NCBI GenBank assembly: GCA_937915545.1 | Contig: CALGIJ010000004.1 | Location: forward strand, 248,001-312,000 | Source of the DNA: an uncultured Desulfobacterales bacterium | Lineage (GTDB): Bacteria; Desulfobacterota; Desulfobulbia; Desulfobulbales; Desulfocapsaceae | Reading direction: 5' to 3' | DNA length: 64,000 bases | In this document: in pieces, positions 46,026 to 55,205 of the stretch | Position numbering within the stretch: the first letter of the stretch is position 1 | Layout of the letters: every line of letters begins with the position of its first letter | The notes under the pieces: generated by a model | The model's database searches: none | What the model saw: the letters and a program-made list of their open reading frames with translations, nothing else | Told to the model about the DNA's origin: nothing | Translations under genes and position numbers: made by a program

Positions 46026-47045
46026 CTATTCATCCTTAGACGGGGTGAGTTCCTTCTCCACCGGAATGTCGGCGTTGACCATGAACTCCCGGAACTCGTC
46101 CTCATATCCGGCATAGGAATGGGGCAGGATTTTCGGGTTCCAGGGGTTGATATGGCGCACCGCCCGGCTGTCGTTTCTGAGGTTTCGCGTGGGGCTGAGG
46201 AATACTCCGGCGAAATGCATCAGCTTGCTGAAGGGGAAATAGGCGATGAGGACGCAGACCAGGAAAACGTGGATAAAGAAGATGGAGCCGATCTTTGCGC
46301 CGATGACCGGGGAGAGGGTCACCAGACCGACGGTGAGCTGCTTGATGTTGACGATGTCGATGTCGGTGCGCAGGAAGAACCTCATGAGAATGCCGGTTAC
46401 CGCCACCGCAAAGATGAGTACCAGCGGGAAGTAGTCGTTGGCCAGAGAGATGTAGCGCACATGGCGGGTGATCAGCCTGCGGCTGAAGAGCAGCAGACAG
46501 CCGACCACCAGGCCGACGTCACTGATGTACCAGGTCGGCGCGCCAACTTCAAAGAGCCCGTCGACGAACTCCCACCAGCCGATCCAGGCCGGCACCGGAT
46601 CGAGGAAGAGGCGGAGATGACGAACGACGATGGAGAAGAAGGAGTAGTGGAAGATCAGCGCGAAGCACCACAGCCATTTCGACGATTCGTAAGTGATGTA
46701 CGGCCCTTCGTGGATCTCCGACTTGGTGTTGCGGAAGAGCGAGCGGAACGTGACCACCTCGAGGAACATCCGCGCCACCACCTCGCCGTTGGTCGACGGG
46801 GCTTCGAGGCGGTTATGCTTGATGAAATCGAGGGATTTTCCCTGGCCGCAAGTGGTCTGTATTGGGAAGGGCACCGGCGATTTCGCCCACTGCACGACCT
46901 TGTAGACACAGCCACCAAGGAAAATGATCATGGCCAAGTAGGGTAGCGCGACACCGAACAAGTAGGGCATCCCCGGTATCTGGGATCCGAGCCAAGCAAT
47001 CAGTATCAACGCAATGACTGCCAGGAATGAAAAGGCGTACTTCAT
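46026..47045 (-). CDS. dsrM: DsrM, cytochrome b subunit
   Basis: This 339-residue membrane protein is related to NarI-type b-cytochromes, with about six helices and His residues in LIFHYSFFSIVVRHLRLFL and RRLITRHVRYISLA, likely haem b ligands. It is the quinol-oxidising partner of DsrK. It is the first dsr gene, 88 nt downstream of an RsbRD-type gene on the same strand. Confidence 0.95.
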   Translation of the reverse strand: MKYAFSFLAVIALILIAWLGSQIPGMPYLFGVALPYLAMIIFLGGCVYKVVQWAKSPVPFPIQTTCGQGKSLDFIKHNRLEAPSTNGEVVARMFLEVVTFRSLFRNTKSEIHEGPYITYESSKWLWCFALIFHYSFFSIVVRHLRLFLDPVPAWIGWWEFVDGLFEVGAPTWYISDVGLVVGCLLLFSRRLITRHVRYISLANDYFPLVLIFAVAVTGILMRFFLRTDIDIVNIKQLTVGLVTLSPVIGAKIGSIFFIHVFLVCVLIAYFPFSKLMHFAGVFLSPTRNLRNDSRAVRHINPWNPKILPHSYAGYEDEFREFMVNADIPVEKELTPSKDE

Positions 47046-47133
47046 TTCTTACCTCGCTTCGAGTGAACTGTTGTGGCAGCCACGGGCCGGACACTGCCGG
47101 CGAACCGCCCCGCGGCAACCGGTGAAAAACCGC

Positions 47134-47664
47134 TTACCTTAACCGTAAATCCTGTATTTCTTCGGAAGCCACCTTTGACGGGCATCTGCTGTCGGTCAAG
47201 ATGTGGCTGCCGGATTTGATCTCGTCGATACGCACCTGGTAGAGTCGCTCACGGAACTTCATGTAGATGTCGAACGCGGTCAGCAGCGCCAGATCGACGG
47301 CGAAGTCGAAATCGTACAACTCCGCCACGAAATGCCGGCGCTCGCGGTCGGCGGCGAAGACCTCCCGGGTAATGTGCTTGACCGCATTGAGAGGCGCCAC
47401 CGCCTGGGAGGGGGTGAACTCCTGCACGGCGCGGATGCTCACCAGCTGTTCCAGGGCGGGAACCATGGCGGAAACTTCCGCACCCTTCACCAGCAACGGG
47501 AAAAGCTTGCCCAGCGCCTCGCGGACATTGCCGCCGATGGGATTGGCGAAAGGGTCGCGCTCGCGCTGAAAGAACCCTGACGAAGAATAGGTAGCCAGGG
47601 TATACTCGACCCACTTACCGACTATCTTGTCCCCGTGATTGCGGAAGGCTTCGTCGAGATCCAT
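47134..47664 (-). CDS. RsbRD N-terminal domain protein upstream of dsrM
   Basis: This 176-residue helical protein opens with DEAFRNHGDKIVGKWVEYTL, then RERDPFANPIGGNVREALGKLFPLLV. It matches the RsbRD N-terminal (globin-like, non-haem) domain seen next to dsrMKJOP in sulfate reducers. It has no STAS or DNA-binding domain. The start is ATG 47664, where the domain begins; the in-frame extension to 47745 lacks a ribosome binding site. Its position suggests a regulatory or assembly role for the complex. This is inference. Confidence 0.75.
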   Translation of the reverse strand: MDLDEAFRNHGDKIVGKWVEYTLATYSSSGFFQRERDPFANPIGGNVREALGKLFPLLVKGAEVSAMVPALEQLVSIRAVQEFTPSQAVAPLNAVKHITREVFAADRERRHFVAELYDFDFAVDLALLTAFDIYMKFRERLYQVRIDEIKSGSHILTDSRCPSKVASEEIQDLRLR

Positions 47665-47843
47665 ACAATAACAGCCTGTAATTAAGGAGATATCGCGTTG
47701 TGCAAAAAGTGCATAGAGAGTTGTGGCCACTGAATGGTCATTCACAAAGTGACATCTCTAGCATTTTTCCCCCGCTTTTTCAAGAGTAATCTTCCCGCCA
47801 CGACAGGCGTGAAACCCAGCGGGCGCGAGGCTCCCGGCACCGT

Positions 47844-50063
47844 TCACAGGCGAGGCAGCTGGCTGATGTCGTCGACGATATTGACCGCTTCGCGGATGTA
47901 GGGATCCTCCTTGACGTTCTTCAACCAGACCTCCCGCGGATCGCCTTTCTCGTCCTCGTCCTCGAGGAATTCGCCGTCCTCGTCCTGTTCCTCGCGGTAC
48001 TTGCGGTAGTGGGCGCCGATTTTTTCCCGCACCTGCTCCGCCTCCTGACGCTGCCGCCGCATCTCCACCAGGCCGATGTCGACGGCGCTATGTTCGGCGC
48101 GGTCTGCCGCACGGACCGCCTCCTCGGCGATGGTGCGCATGCCCTCGTCCTTCTCGCAGCGCTTGCGGCTGCGTTCGCGGAGGGTTTCGAAGTCAAAGTT
48201 CTTCTCATCCCAGGGGGTGAAGGGAACCGCAGCGATGGAGTCCCAGGGCAGGGAGTAGTCGAGGTAGCGCTCCCCCGACTTGACGTGTTCGAAGAGATTG
48301 GGCAGGAAGATGTCAGGCTCGACCCCCTTGTACTGAGTCGAACTGCCGTTGACGCGGTAGAATTTCTGGATCATCACCTTAAGTGCGCCGAGATCTTCGT
48401 ACCTGCTCATGTGCAGCAGGGGGATGTTCTCGTTGAGGTCGATGATCGTCTGCACCGTCCCCTTGCCGTGGGTGTGCTTACCGCCGACGACCACCGCGCG
48501 GCGGTAGTCCTGCAGGGCGGCGGCAACGATCTCCGAAGCCGAGGCGGAAAACTTGTTGACCATGACCACCAGCGGGCCGTCATAGTAGACCTTGCCGTCG
48601 CTGTCGCTCAGCACCCGTTTGTCGCCGAAGCTGTTCTTCACCTGGACGATGGGCCCCGACTTGATGAACAGCCCGGCGATGTCGACGGCGTCGATGAGCG
48701 CCCCGCCGCCGTCATCACGCAGGTCGAGGACGATGCCGGAGACCTTCTCCTTGGTCAGGGCGGTCAGTTCCTTGAGGGTGTCATCGGTGGAATTGCGGCC
48801 CTGGGACCCGTTGCGGGTGCCTTCGAAGTCCCGGTAGAAACTGGGGATATGGATATAGCCGGTTTTGTGCCCCTCGACTGACTCGAGCACCGTGCTTTTA
48901 ACGAAGGTTTCCTCGATCTGCACCACGTCGCGGACGATACGTAGCACCTGAGTGGTGCCGTCGCTCTTCTTGATGGTGATCGACACCGCCTTTCCCTTCG
49001 GGCCGCGGATGAGACGCACGGCATCGCGCAGGCGCATGTCGGTGACATCCACCGGTTCCTCGCCCTCCTGCGCCACCTGAAGAATGATGTCTTCGGGCTT
49101 GAGAATGCCCTGTTTTGCCGAGGCACTGCCGGGAATGATGCGGATCACCTTGATATAGCCGTCATCCTCGCGCAGGAGAGCGCCGATGCCCTCGAGACTG
49201 CCGCGCATGCTGATGTCGAACTGCTCCTTGCTCGCCGGAGGGACGTAATTGGTATGGGGGTCGAAGGCTCTGGCGACGCAGTTGAAAAACCGGTCGTAGT
49301 GGTCCTGCAGGGTTTCCTGGCGCAGCCGCTGGAAGAAGGTGCGGTTGCGCTTGGCGACTTTGACCAGGGCCTCCTGCCACAGTTCTTCCTCGCTCATCAC
49401 CTTCCTGGCTTTCTTCTCCTCACCGCCCTTGTCGACGATCTTCTTTTTATCCGCGCCACCCTTCTCCATGGCCTTCTTCTGCTCTTCCTCGAGATCAAGG
49501 TACTGGGAGATAACCTGGGCCTTGAGGATTTTGCGCCAGCGGTCCTGCAGTTCGGTGGTGGTGGCGGCGAACTCGGTCTTCTCCGGGTCGGTTTCGTGCA
49601 GTTCTTCCTTCATGACATCGAAGGCGCCGATCATCAGCTCGCCGCCTGAACCCTTCTTGACCGTCGTCTTGGCGAGCATCTTCTCCACCGCCTTCTGCAC
49701 CAGGTCGATCTTCTCATTGAGGATATCGTACCCGGTTTCCGGCAAGGTGATGCGCCCGTTGACGAGGCTGTCGTCAATATGGGGGGCGAAGGCCGACAGC
49801 TGCTCGACGTCGGACTTGAGGAGAAAGCGCTTCTGGTAGTCCAACTGCTTGATATAGAGGTGAAAGGCGGCGCGGGCGAGGTTGTCGTCAAGGACCTTGT
49901 CGCTGTAGTGCAGGCCCGGCAGCTGCTTGCTGAGCAGGTAGCCAATGAAGCGATTGCGTTTCTGGTCGATTTTGCCTTTGTCGGCAAGGGCCGTGGACGC
50001 CGTCGGCGAGAAGAGGAAAAGGCAGCAGAGGAGGAGAAGAAAGAGGCGGCGTATGCGTTCCAT
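47844..50063 (-). CDS. prc: C-terminal processing protease (Prc/Tsp)
   Basis: This 739-residue periplasmic protease has a signal peptide (ATG 50063, hydrophobic to about STALA). The N-terminal helical domain (FIGYLLSKQLPGLHYSDKVLDD) contains a Lys/Glu-rich insertion (about residues 205-235). The PDZ domain follows (SLEGIGALLREDDGYIKVIRIIPGSASAKQG), then the S41 domain with VVMVNKFSASASEIVAAAL, whose Ser is catalytic, and GGKHTHGKGTVQ with the catalytic Lys. It degrades misfolded or tagged periplasmic proteins. The C terminus is acidic. Confidence 0.94.
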   Translation of the reverse strand: MERIRRLFLLLLCCLFLFSPTASTALADKGKIDQKRNRFIGYLLSKQLPGLHYSDKVLDDNLARAAFHLYIKQLDYQKRFLLKSDVEQLSAFAPHIDDSLVNGRITLPETGYDILNEKIDLVQKAVEKMLAKTTVKKGSGGELMIGAFDVMKEELHETDPEKTEFAATTTELQDRWRKILKAQVISQYLDLEEEQKKAMEKGGADKKKIVDKGGEEKKARKVMSEEELWQEALVKVAKRNRTFFQRLRQETLQDHYDRFFNCVARAFDPHTNYVPPASKEQFDISMRGSLEGIGALLREDDGYIKVIRIIPGSASAKQGILKPEDIILQVAQEGEEPVDVTDMRLRDAVRLIRGPKGKAVSITIKKSDGTTQVLRIVRDVVQIEETFVKSTVLESVEGHKTGYIHIPSFYRDFEGTRNGSQGRNSTDDTLKELTALTKEKVSGIVLDLRDDGGGALIDAVDIAGLFIKSGPIVQVKNSFGDKRVLSDSDGKVYYDGPLVVMVNKFSASASEIVAAALQDYRRAVVVGGKHTHGKGTVQTIIDLNENIPLLHMSRYEDLGALKVMIQKFYRVNGSSTQYKGVEPDIFLPNLFEHVKSGERYLDYSLPWDSIAAVPFTPWDEKNFDFETLRERSRKRCEKDEGMRTIAEEAVRAADRAEHSAVDIGLVEMRRQRQEAEQVREKIGAHYRKYREEQDEDGEFLEDEDEKGDPREVWLKNVKEDPYIREAVNIVDDISQLPRL

Positions 50064-50240
50064 GGATTCGGCTGGACAGGGTTCGACTCGGGATAGGCGG
50101 AGACAAATATCGCCAAAGAAATAACAGAACGGCCGCACAAATTCCACGACAAAGACATCCCTGCGGAAAAATGCCGCAGCCGTTGGCGGTTGGCTACTGC
50201 GGCCTCCCAGGAAAGAGGGCGGGAAGAAGGAAAAGGGGCC

Positions 50241-50738
50241 TCATTCGGCGATGCAGAAAGGGGCAAGATGGTCCCGGAAGCGGTCGACCTCGACGCCGAG
50301 CGCGGCGGCGAACTCGCTCAGCTGACGGAAAGTACAGTTGAGCAAGGTGGTGCGCCCCCGCCCGGTCTCGTCCATCTCCCTGACAATAAAACACCGCAGA
50401 GCCTCGGCCGCCTCCCGGCGCACCGGTCCGGCGTCAAGCCCCTGGCGGCTGCAGAAGGCGATGAAACGGGAATAGTTGACAATTGAACGTGCCGGGCCGC
50501 GGTAAGCCGCGGTGTCGCGGTTGTCGTGGAGCAGATCGCGGACGATGATCTCGGCAAAGCGCGTCAGCGCCGCAGCCTGCAACCACTGACGCCGTTCGGC
50601 GTCGAGTTCGAGGTGCGGCCCGTCCTTGGCCCTGGTGAGATAATAGAGGGCCGAGTGCAGGGCGATCTCCGGGGTCTCCCCGGAGTGGCGCACCAGGTAC
50701 CACTCGTTTTCGAGGATCTCCTCGAGATCAGGCTCCAT
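50241..50738 (-). CDS. Conserved hypothetical protein after hemA
   Basis: This 165-residue, helix-rich soluble protein has no recognised motif. Landmarks are ENEWYLVRHSGETPEIALHSALYYL and EIIVRDLLHDNRDTAAYRGPARSIVNYSRFIAFC. Its ATG overlaps the end of hemA by 11 nt, so it is translated with the haem operon. No function can be assigned from the sequence. Confidence 0.65.
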   Translation of the reverse strand: MEPDLEEILENEWYLVRHSGETPEIALHSALYYLTRAKDGPHLELDAERRQWLQAAALTRFAEIIVRDLLHDNRDTAAYRGPARSIVNYSRFIAFCSRQGLDAGPVRREAAEALRCFIVREMDETGRGRTTLLNCTFRQLSEFAAALGVEVDRFRDHLAPFCIAE

Positions 50739-52017
50739 GGTCCTCGCTTCCCAGGCCGAAGACCTCCCGCACCAGGGTGATCTTGGCATCGCTCCTGTCC
50801 CGCCCGGCGCAGGATTCGCTCTTCAGGTACATCAGCGGGTCGTGCAGGATCTTGGCCACCATCGCCTCGGTCATGCGCGCCAACTGCTGCCGCTCCGCCT
50901 CGCCGAGGCCGGGCATCTTGGCCACGGTGCGCTCGAGTTCCTGGCGGGCAATGTCGTCGAGCTTACCCCGCAGCGCCTGGATGGTCGGGTTGACCGCTAC
51001 CCCGCCATACCAGTTCATGAACTTGAGGGTCTCCTCGTCGACGATGCGCCCCGCCTTGACCGCTTCGCGGTCGCGCTCCGACTTGTTGATCTCGACGACG
51101 CTGGTGAGATCGTCGATATCGTAGAGATAGACGTTATCGAGGGTGATCAGCTCCGGGTCGAGGTCACGGGGCACGGCGATGTCGATAAAAAACAGCGGGC
51201 TGTTCATGCGCCGCCGCATCACCGATTTCACCTCGTCGCGACGCAGGACGAGGTCGGGTGACCCGGTGGAACTGATGACGATGTCGACGTGCTGCAATTG
51301 CGCCACCAGCTCCTCCATGGACACCGCCCGCCCCGAGAAGCGCCGCGCCAGGGCCACCGCCCGGGCCAGGGTACGGTTGGCCACGATCACTTCCTCCACC
51401 CCCTGGCCGACGAGATGCTCGGCGGCCAGCTCGGCCATCTCGCCGGCGCCGATGAGCAGCACGCGACGCCCGCGCAGATGACCGAAGATCTTCTTGGCCA
51501 GCTGCACCGCGGCATAGCTGATGGACACCGCCGACGAGCCGATGGCGGTCTCGGTGCGTACCCGCTTGGCCACCGAGAAAGCCTTGTGGAGCAGTTTATT
51601 GAGCAGCGGCCCGGTGGTGCCGTTCCGCGCCGCGTGGCGATAGGCTTCCTTGAGCTGTCCGAGGATCTGCGCCTCGCCGACCACCATCGAGTCGAGACTG
51701 GCGGCGACCTTGAAGAGGTGCTGCACCGCAGCGCGCCCGTAATGCCGGTAGAGATACTGGTCAGCCTCGGCAATGGCAACGCGACCGGAGAAGAGGAACT
51801 CGACCACCCGCTCCTCGACGCCGCTGTCCGGCTCGATGACCAGCAGCAGCTCGACGCGGTTGCAGGTCGACAGCAGGTAACACTCCTTGACCCCGGGCAG
51901 TCCCTTGACCTTGGCCAGAGGCTCTTCGTAGCCGCCGGACAGGGCGATGCGCTCGCGAACGGCCAGTGGCGTGGTCTTGTGATTGACGCCGATGAGGAGC
52001 AGCTTTTCAGCGGGCAT
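50728..52017 (-). CDS. hemA: Glutamyl-tRNA reductase
   Basis: This 429-residue enzyme starts at ATG 52017. The catalytic Cys is in YLLSTCNRVELLLV (about residue 49). LDSMVVGEAQILGQLKEAY, VLLIGAGEMAELAAEHL (NADPH domain) and IDIAVPRDLDPEL are all conserved. It makes glutamate-1-semialdehyde from Glu-tRNA, the first step of tetrapyrrole synthesis. It overlaps the HemX/CcsA-like gene (11 nt) and the hypothetical gene that follows. Confidence 0.97.
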   Translation of the reverse strand: MPAEKLLLIGVNHKTTPLAVRERIALSGGYEEPLAKVKGLPGVKECYLLSTCNRVELLLVIEPDSGVEERVVEFLFSGRVAIAEADQYLYRHYGRAAVQHLFKVAASLDSMVVGEAQILGQLKEAYRHAARNGTTGPLLNKLLHKAFSVAKRVRTETAIGSSAVSISYAAVQLAKKIFGHLRGRRVLLIGAGEMAELAAEHLVGQGVEEVIVANRTLARAVALARRFSGRAVSMEELVAQLQHVDIVISSTGSPDLVLRRDEVKSVMRRRMNSPLFFIDIAVPRDLDPELITLDNVYLYDIDDLTSVVEINKSERDREAVKAGRIVDEETLKFMNWYGGVAVNPTIQALRGKLDDIARQELERTVAKMPGLGEAERQQLARMTEAMVAKILHDPLMYLKSESCAGRDRSDAKITLVREVFGLGSEDHGA

Positions 52018-52840
52018 AGCTGTGCACTCCTCCAAGCAGATAGGTCACCCCCCACAGGGTGAAGAGCACGCCGATGAAGCCGAGCACCGACATCGCCGCC
52101 GCCCTCTTGCCGCGCCAGCCGACGGTGAGGCGCTGGTGCAGCTGCACCAGGTAGACGCACCAGGTGATCAATGACCAGGTCTCCTTCGGGTCCCACTGCC
52201 AGTAAGTCCCCCAGGCCTGCCGCGCCCACAGCGAACCGGTGACGATGCCAACGGTAAGAAAGGCGAAACCGGCGAGGAGGCAGTGGTGGTTGAGCTGGTC
52301 GAGGGCGCCCAGCGAGGGGAAGCGGGCGAAGAAATAGCCGAAGCGCTTGCTCTTCAACTCGCGCTCGAGGAGGAGATACATGAGGCTGCCGCAGAAGGCG
52401 AGGGTGAGAAAACCGTAGGCCACCAGCGACACCCCGCCGTGGATCGGCAGCCAGACGCTCTGCAGGGCTGGCGGCAGCGGGGCGAAGGACTTGTGGGAAA
52501 AGGAGGCAACCAGCAGCAGGAGAAAAATCATCATCGACACCGGCGTGCCGAAATTTTTGACGCTATATCGCCAGCGAAAGCTGAGGTAGGCGATGGAGGT
52601 CGACCAGGCGAAGAAGACTACCGCGTCGTGCTGCGAGGTCAGCGGGGTATGGCCGGCGATGGCGAAGCCAAGGACGATGTATCCGCTCTGAAGCACCCCC
52701 GAGAGAATCATCAGCACCCGGGCGATGGTCCGCACCTTCTTGCCCTGGGCGACGAAATGCACCATATAGGCGGCGGCGGTGAGAAAGGCGGTGACCAGCG
52801 TCACGCGAAAAAAGAGGAGAGTGAAATCTTCCATAGCCAT
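52007..52840 (-). CDS. HemX/CcsA-type haem-handling membrane protein
   Basis: This 277-residue membrane protein has about eight helices and the tryptophan-rich motif WGTYWQWDPKETWSL, plus His residues in PIHGGVSLVAYGFL and LNHHCLLAGFAF. CcsA/ResC proteins present haem for cytochrome c maturation. The HemX relatives next to hemA are thought to regulate glutamyl-tRNA reductase. No ResB partner is adjacent, and the hemA overlap favours a HemX-type role, but both are possible. Starts at 52840 and 52834 are close alternatives. Confidence 0.82.
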   Translation of the reverse strand: MAMEDFTLLFFRVTLVTAFLTAAAYMVHFVAQGKKVRTIARVLMILSGVLQSGYIVLGFAIAGHTPLTSQHDAVVFFAWSTSIAYLSFRWRYSVKNFGTPVSMMIFLLLLVASFSHKSFAPLPPALQSVWLPIHGGVSLVAYGFLTLAFCGSLMYLLLERELKSKRFGYFFARFPSLGALDQLNHHCLLAGFAFLTVGIVTGSLWARQAWGTYWQWDPKETWSLITWCVYLVQLHQRLTVGWRGKRAAAMSVLGFIGVLFTLWGVTYLLGGVHSYAR

Positions 52841-52875
52841 CAATCCTTTCTGCTGCCGCAGCCGCCCCGCGCCCC

Positions 52876-53568
52876 CTACTCGGCGGGGCTATCGTTGCTG
52901 TCGAGGAAGTCCCGCACCACTGCCACGGCATCGACCTGCTCCGGCAGCTCGCGGAGCAGCAGCATCTGCAATTCAAACCAGTCGCCGGCAAGAACCTTGT
53001 CCACGAGTCCCTGGTGGAGGAGGCTGCGAAAGATCTCGCCGTGTTCCGCCGCGCCATCGCCGCTGCCATCCACCAGGCATTGCCGGATGCGGGCCATGAG
53101 ATCGACCACCGCCCCGTAGCCGGGGCCAATTTCCTCCTCGAGACGCTCGCGCACGACTTTGGCCAGCGCCGGACTGCCACCACCGGTGGAGATGGTGATC
53201 AGCATGGCGCCGCGGCGAAAGTGGGCGGGGACGTGAAAATCGCTGCCGGCTGGATCGTCGGCGCTGTTGAGCAGCACGCCGTGACACATCGCCTCGCGCT
53301 GTACCACGGTCTGGACGGCTCGATCATTGGTGGCGGCGAAGGCCATGAAGGCACCCTTGAGGTCCCCTTCGGCATAGAGGCGCGGCAGCCACTCGACCTG
53401 TCCCCCCTCGGCAAGGTGAAGCAGTTCGCCCTCCAGGCGAGGACAGACGAGGCGGATCCGCGCCTCTGCGGCAAGAAGGCCCTTGACCTTGCGCAGGGCG
53501 ACCTCGCCGCCGCCGACGACGACCGCCAGGCGACCGCGCAACTGCACGTTCATCGGGTAATAGGTCAT
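52876..53568 (-). CDS. Precorrin-2 dehydrogenase / sirohydrochlorin ferrochelatase (CysG N-terminal-like)
   Basis: This 230-residue protein starts at ATG 53568 with MTYYPMNVQLRGRLAVVVGGGEVALRKVKGLL, the NAD-binding start of Met8p/CysG. The middle has FAATNDRAVQ and LLNSADDPAGSDFHVPAHFRRG, where the Asp is catalytic, and ITISTGGGSPALAKVVRERLE. It makes sirohydrochlorin or sirohaem, the cofactor of dissimilatory sulfite reductase, so location in a haem operon of a sulfate reducer is logical. Confidence 0.92.
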   Translation of the reverse strand: MTYYPMNVQLRGRLAVVVGGGEVALRKVKGLLAAEARIRLVCPRLEGELLHLAEGGQVEWLPRLYAEGDLKGAFMAFAATNDRAVQTVVQREAMCHGVLLNSADDPAGSDFHVPAHFRRGAMLITISTGGGSPALAKVVRERLEEEIGPGYGAVVDLMARIRQCLVDGSGDGAAEHGEIFRSLLHQGLVDKVLAGDWFELQMLLLRELPEQVDAVAVVRDFLDSNDSPAE

Positions 53569-53620
53569 CGCCGGCCCCTGGCCGTCCCGCTCGTCGCCGG
53601 TCATCGCGGTGTCCCGCGGT

Positions 53621-54313
53621 TCAGCTGCGCCGCCGCAGTCTGTTGACGATGATCGTTCGTTGCTGGCCATTTCGTCTGATGATCTGGGTCTTGGCGGCGA
53701 TATCGAAGTTTTTCGCCGCCAGGTCGAGGAACCTGGGCAGGCTTTGCCGGCTGCTGTCGTGGGCGAGAAAGATGGTGCCTTCGGGTTTGAGGAGGGTCGT
53801 AAAGAGGTGCAGCAGCGGCTCGAAGAAGCTCTCGCGAAAGAGGATCTCCGCCCCGGCGAGCACATCGAAGGGCCCCAGCGGCACAGGTTTCAGCCAGTCG
53901 AGGTGGACGAAGGAGATGTCGCTCAGCCCCGAGGCGGCGGCACTGACGCGCTGGAAATCGAGAATGATATCCTCGTAGTCGCTGAGGGTCACCCGGTACC
54001 CGTTGGCCGCCGCGGCGAGGCCCGGTGCGCCCAGACCGGCGCCCAGCTCAAGCAGCTCGCGCCCGGCGACATCCTTCTGCGAGCCGAGGAAATAGGCGAG
54101 AATCATCGCGGCGTCCCAGAGGCGAATCCAGAAGGGAAATTGCGACACGTCGGCGAAGGGGTCGCGGCCGTCGAGATACTCTTCGAGGTCGGCGAGCTTG
54201 AGCAGGCGCAATTTCCTCTCATTGACCTGGAAACGGTCGAAGGTCAGGGAATAGGTCTGGCGGATGCGGTTATAGATCTGCCGCTCCGCTTCGGGCAGGG
54301 TGCGTATGTCCAT
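53621..54313 (-). CDS. METTL21-like lysine methyltransferase family protein
   Basis: This 230-residue SAM enzyme has FPFWIRLWDAAMILAYFL, LLELGAGLGAPGLAAAANGY (motif I), TLSDYEDIILDF (acidic ribose-binding residue) and a late ILFRESFFEPLL region. The order matches the class I methyltransferases of the lysine-methylating METTL21/EEF2KMT group. Substrate is unknown. It starts at ATG 54313 and lies between the TlpA-like gene and the precorrin dehydrogenase gene, on the same strand. Confidence 0.75.
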   Translation of the reverse strand: MDIRTLPEAERQIYNRIRQTYSLTFDRFQVNERKLRLLKLADLEEYLDGRDPFADVSQFPFWIRLWDAAMILAYFLGSQKDVAGRELLELGAGLGAPGLAAAANGYRVTLSDYEDIILDFQRVSAAASGLSDISFVHLDWLKPVPLGPFDVLAGAEILFRESFFEPLLHLFTTLLKPEGTIFLAHDSSRQSLPRFLDLAAKNFDIAAKTQIIRRNGQQRTIIVNRLRRRS

Positions 54314-54481
54314 GGCAGTCGCAGGAAGAAGGGAAAAAACACCGCACCTCGGCGTGCGGCGAGCCGGCAAAATACTGAAAAAGCCCGCCTCTGTCAATCG
54401 CCAAAGCCCTCGCCGCAAGGACGGCACCCTTGCACCGCTCGCCCTGGAGCCAGGCTGGCGGGGCACGGCCCCGCAAGGTTA

Positions 54482-54982
54482 TCAGTTGAGAAGGCTGCGG
54501 ATATCCTTTTCCAGGACGTGGTGCTCGACGTAGCCGTTGTATTTCTTGACCACGTTGCCGGCCTTGTTGACCAGAAAGGCCACCGGGATGCCGTAGATGC
54601 CGCCGAAGTCATCGGCGGTCTTGGCCTGGGCGAGGAGCACCGGGTAGTTGATGGCCTTCTTTTCGACAAACTTGGCCACCACCGCCGGTCCCTGCTGATC
54701 AACCGACATCCCCACCACGGAGAAGCCGGCATCGGCAAGGTCGGTATGGAGCTTGACCAGTGACGGAACCTCCTCCAGGCAAGGTCGGCACCAGGTGGCG
54801 AAAAAGGTCAGCAGCAGCACCTTGCCCTTGAAGACACTGGAGTTGACCGTGGTTCCGTTGCGGACATCCTGCAGATCGAAGGTGGGCATGGGCGTGGCCG
54901 CCACAGCCATTCCCGGGACCAAGGCCGTTGCGGCGAGAGAAAGGATCATGCCGATCAAGAGAACACCGCACCGCTTTTTCAT
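54482..54982 (-). CDS. TlpA/ResA-like periplasmic thioredoxin
   Basis: This 166-residue protein has an N-terminal signal (GMILSLAATALVPGMAVA). The thioredoxin fold has FFATWCRPCLEEVPSLVKLH with a CRPC active site, VVGMSVDQQGPAVVAKFV, and the cis-Pro region GIYGIPVAFLVNKAG. It is a redox protein of the TlpA/ResA group, which commonly keeps apocytochrome c thiols reduced. This suits an organism with many c-haems. Confidence 0.88.
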   Translation of the reverse strand: MKKRCGVLLIGMILSLAATALVPGMAVAATPMPTFDLQDVRNGTTVNSSVFKGKVLLLTFFATWCRPCLEEVPSLVKLHTDLADAGFSVVGMSVDQQGPAVVAKFVEKKAINYPVLLAQAKTADDFGGIYGIPVAFLVNKAGNVVKKYNGYVEHHVLEKDIRSLLN

Positions 54983-55205
54983 CGTCGAACTCCCGGGAAG
55001 ATTTGCTTCTTGACACTTCTGTGCTATACTCTCGCGACACTTTATTCCATATTCTCCGAATGTCAACAAGTGCCAGGGGCTGCCGGCACCCCGTCGTGCC
55101 GACCACAAACTGAAGCTTCCACCCCATTCCTACTGGGTTTTTCGGCAACTACGGGCAGACGCCCGCCGCCCGTCCGAGGGTGGCCATCTTACCGCGACGA
55201 TCTCC

